In this document: positions 63,557 to 64,000 of the stretch, piece by piece
Layout of the letters: each line of letters starts with the position of its first letter
Numbering within the stretch: the first letter of the stretch is position 1
Assembly (NCBI GenBank): GCA_022837595.1
Contig: JALHFX010000002.1
Span: 1-64,000 of the forward strand
Origin: Propionibacterium sp.
Lineage (GTDB): Bacteria > Actinomycetota > Actinomycetes > Propionibacteriales > Propionibacteriaceae
DNA: 64,000 nt
Direction: 5' to 3'
Program-made: the position numbers and the translations under genes
Notes under the pieces: model-generated
What the model was told of the DNA's origin: nothing
Seen by the model: only the letters and a program-made list of their open reading frames with translations
Database searches by the model: none

Positions 63557-64000
63557 ATGGCCGGTCAGTCGTTTTTCGATTCAGATCACTTCGATTCCGG
63601 ACGAGTCGTCCTGCCTGAGATCGAATTGGTGCGCGGGCTCGGCAAAGCAACCGATGTCGTTATCGGAATTGCGGGATCACCAGAAAACTCGAGTCTCGTG
63701 GGCGCCAGCTCTGAGCTGAAGAGCAGAGCCGCCAAGGCCGGTATTTCGCTGAACCAGCTGATCAGCGAAGGCGTCGGCGGCAAGGTCGATCAAGTCGCGG
63801 AACTCGATTTGCCCGGGCTTCGAGTGGTCGGCGTCGGTCTGGGCGCAGATCTTGATTTGGATCCCGAAGATCTACGTCGCGCGGCCGGAGTGGGGGTACG
63901 CCGGATACTCAGCCGCCAAGGCACTACCAAGCGTCGCATCCTGGTCAGTTTGGACGCGAACACCACAGCTCAGGTGCGGGCGGTTGCCGAAGGAGCTCTC
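63557..64000 (+). CDS. pepA: Leucyl aminopeptidase (M17), N-terminal part only
   Basis: Translation from ATG 63557 (MAGQSFFDSDHFDSGRVVLPE; GAGG upstream) gives 148 open codons reaching the right edge. The visible part matches the N-terminal domain of M17 peptidases, with VVIGIAGSPENSSLVGA, LPGLRVVGVGLGA and GVGVRRILSRQGT. The metal-binding catalytic domain lies outside the window. The call rests on this domain and on synteny with mycobacterial pepB. Confidence 0.82.
   Translation, partial: MAGQSFFDSDHFDSGRVVLPEIELVRGLGKATDVVIGIAGSPENSSLVGASSELKSRAAKAGISLNQLISEGVGGKVDQVAELDLPGLRVVGVGLGADLDLDPEDLRRAAGVGVRRILSRQGTTKRRILVSLDANTTAQVRAVAEGAL

Noticed and set aside
1..64000. tRNA genes, phage genes, transposases or defence systems
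   Set aside because: I looked through the gaps and gene products and saw none; the window is core chromosome.

Overview
This is a chromosomal window from a high-G+C Gram-positive bacterium (Actinomycetota). The gene content and order match the conserved actinobacterial block that runs in mycobacteria from the division/cell-wall (dcw) cluster through idsA, pknL, aroG, plsC, the DnaQ-UvrC fusion, trpD, erpA, a DUF3043 protein and leucyl aminopeptidase. A Propionibacteriales-like host is my best guess from overall flavour (bacillus-type sdhCAB, LL- or meso-DAP-type MurE, GuaB1, HelR-like motor), but that is inference. I see no tRNA, rRNA, CRISPR array, insertion sequence, prophage or plasmid function. 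Genes are tightly packed with many ATGA stop/start overlaps.

Layout. (1) 1-13538, minus strand: the dcw operon mraZ-rsmH-ftsL-like-ftsI-murE-murF-mraY-murD-ftsW-murG-murC, with murC cut by the window edge. A four-copy, 10-bp-phased operator (MraZ boxes) precedes mraZ. (2) 13730-18131, plus: moxR, DUF58 and transglutaminase. (3) 18200-21128: an NhaC/YuiF-type transporter convergent with a glycerate kinase, then a DUF3040 protein. (4) 21345-27268: a YhgE/Pip protein, an MMPL transporter with an ABC-ATPase-like tail, and a divergent TetR regulator. (5) 27392-32732: sdhCAB, a PiT phosphate transporter and a small membrane partner. (6) 32794-42764: ketopantoate reductase-like gene, HelR-like helicase, metF, polyprenyl synthase, ThiE-like protein, PASTA kinase, EamA transporter, MBL-fold hydrolase. 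(7) 42924-49033, minus: threonine aldolase, class II DAHP synthase, a NarL-type two-component pair and two PlsC-like acyltransferases. (8) 49221-57634: envelope proteins (HExxH lipoprotein, M23 peptidase, sunset-domain protein), DnaQ-UvrC fusion, cyclophilin, and a tandem-HTH protein translationally coupled to an orphan prepilin peptidase. (9) 57767-64000: trpD, degenerate receiver protein, guaB1, erpA, pspAA-pspA, DUF3043 protein, small ORF and the start of leucyl aminopeptidase.

The most striking feature is that three genes of the essential dcw operon look damaged within about 7 kb. murD has lost its P-loop and its frame. mraY carries an exact in-frame 96-bp tandem duplication that adds a membrane segment. 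ftsI lacks any usable start codon in its own frame, and one missing base would restore the ATGA-coupled start. Either the assembly is wrong here or this cell has very unusual wall-synthesis genes. Other points worth a look are a 21-bp-phased repeat array upstream of the tandem-HTH gene, a partial rifamycin-associated-element-like motif upstream of the HelR-like gene, a PlsC homologue without its catalytic histidine, and the MMPL-degenerate-ABC fusion.
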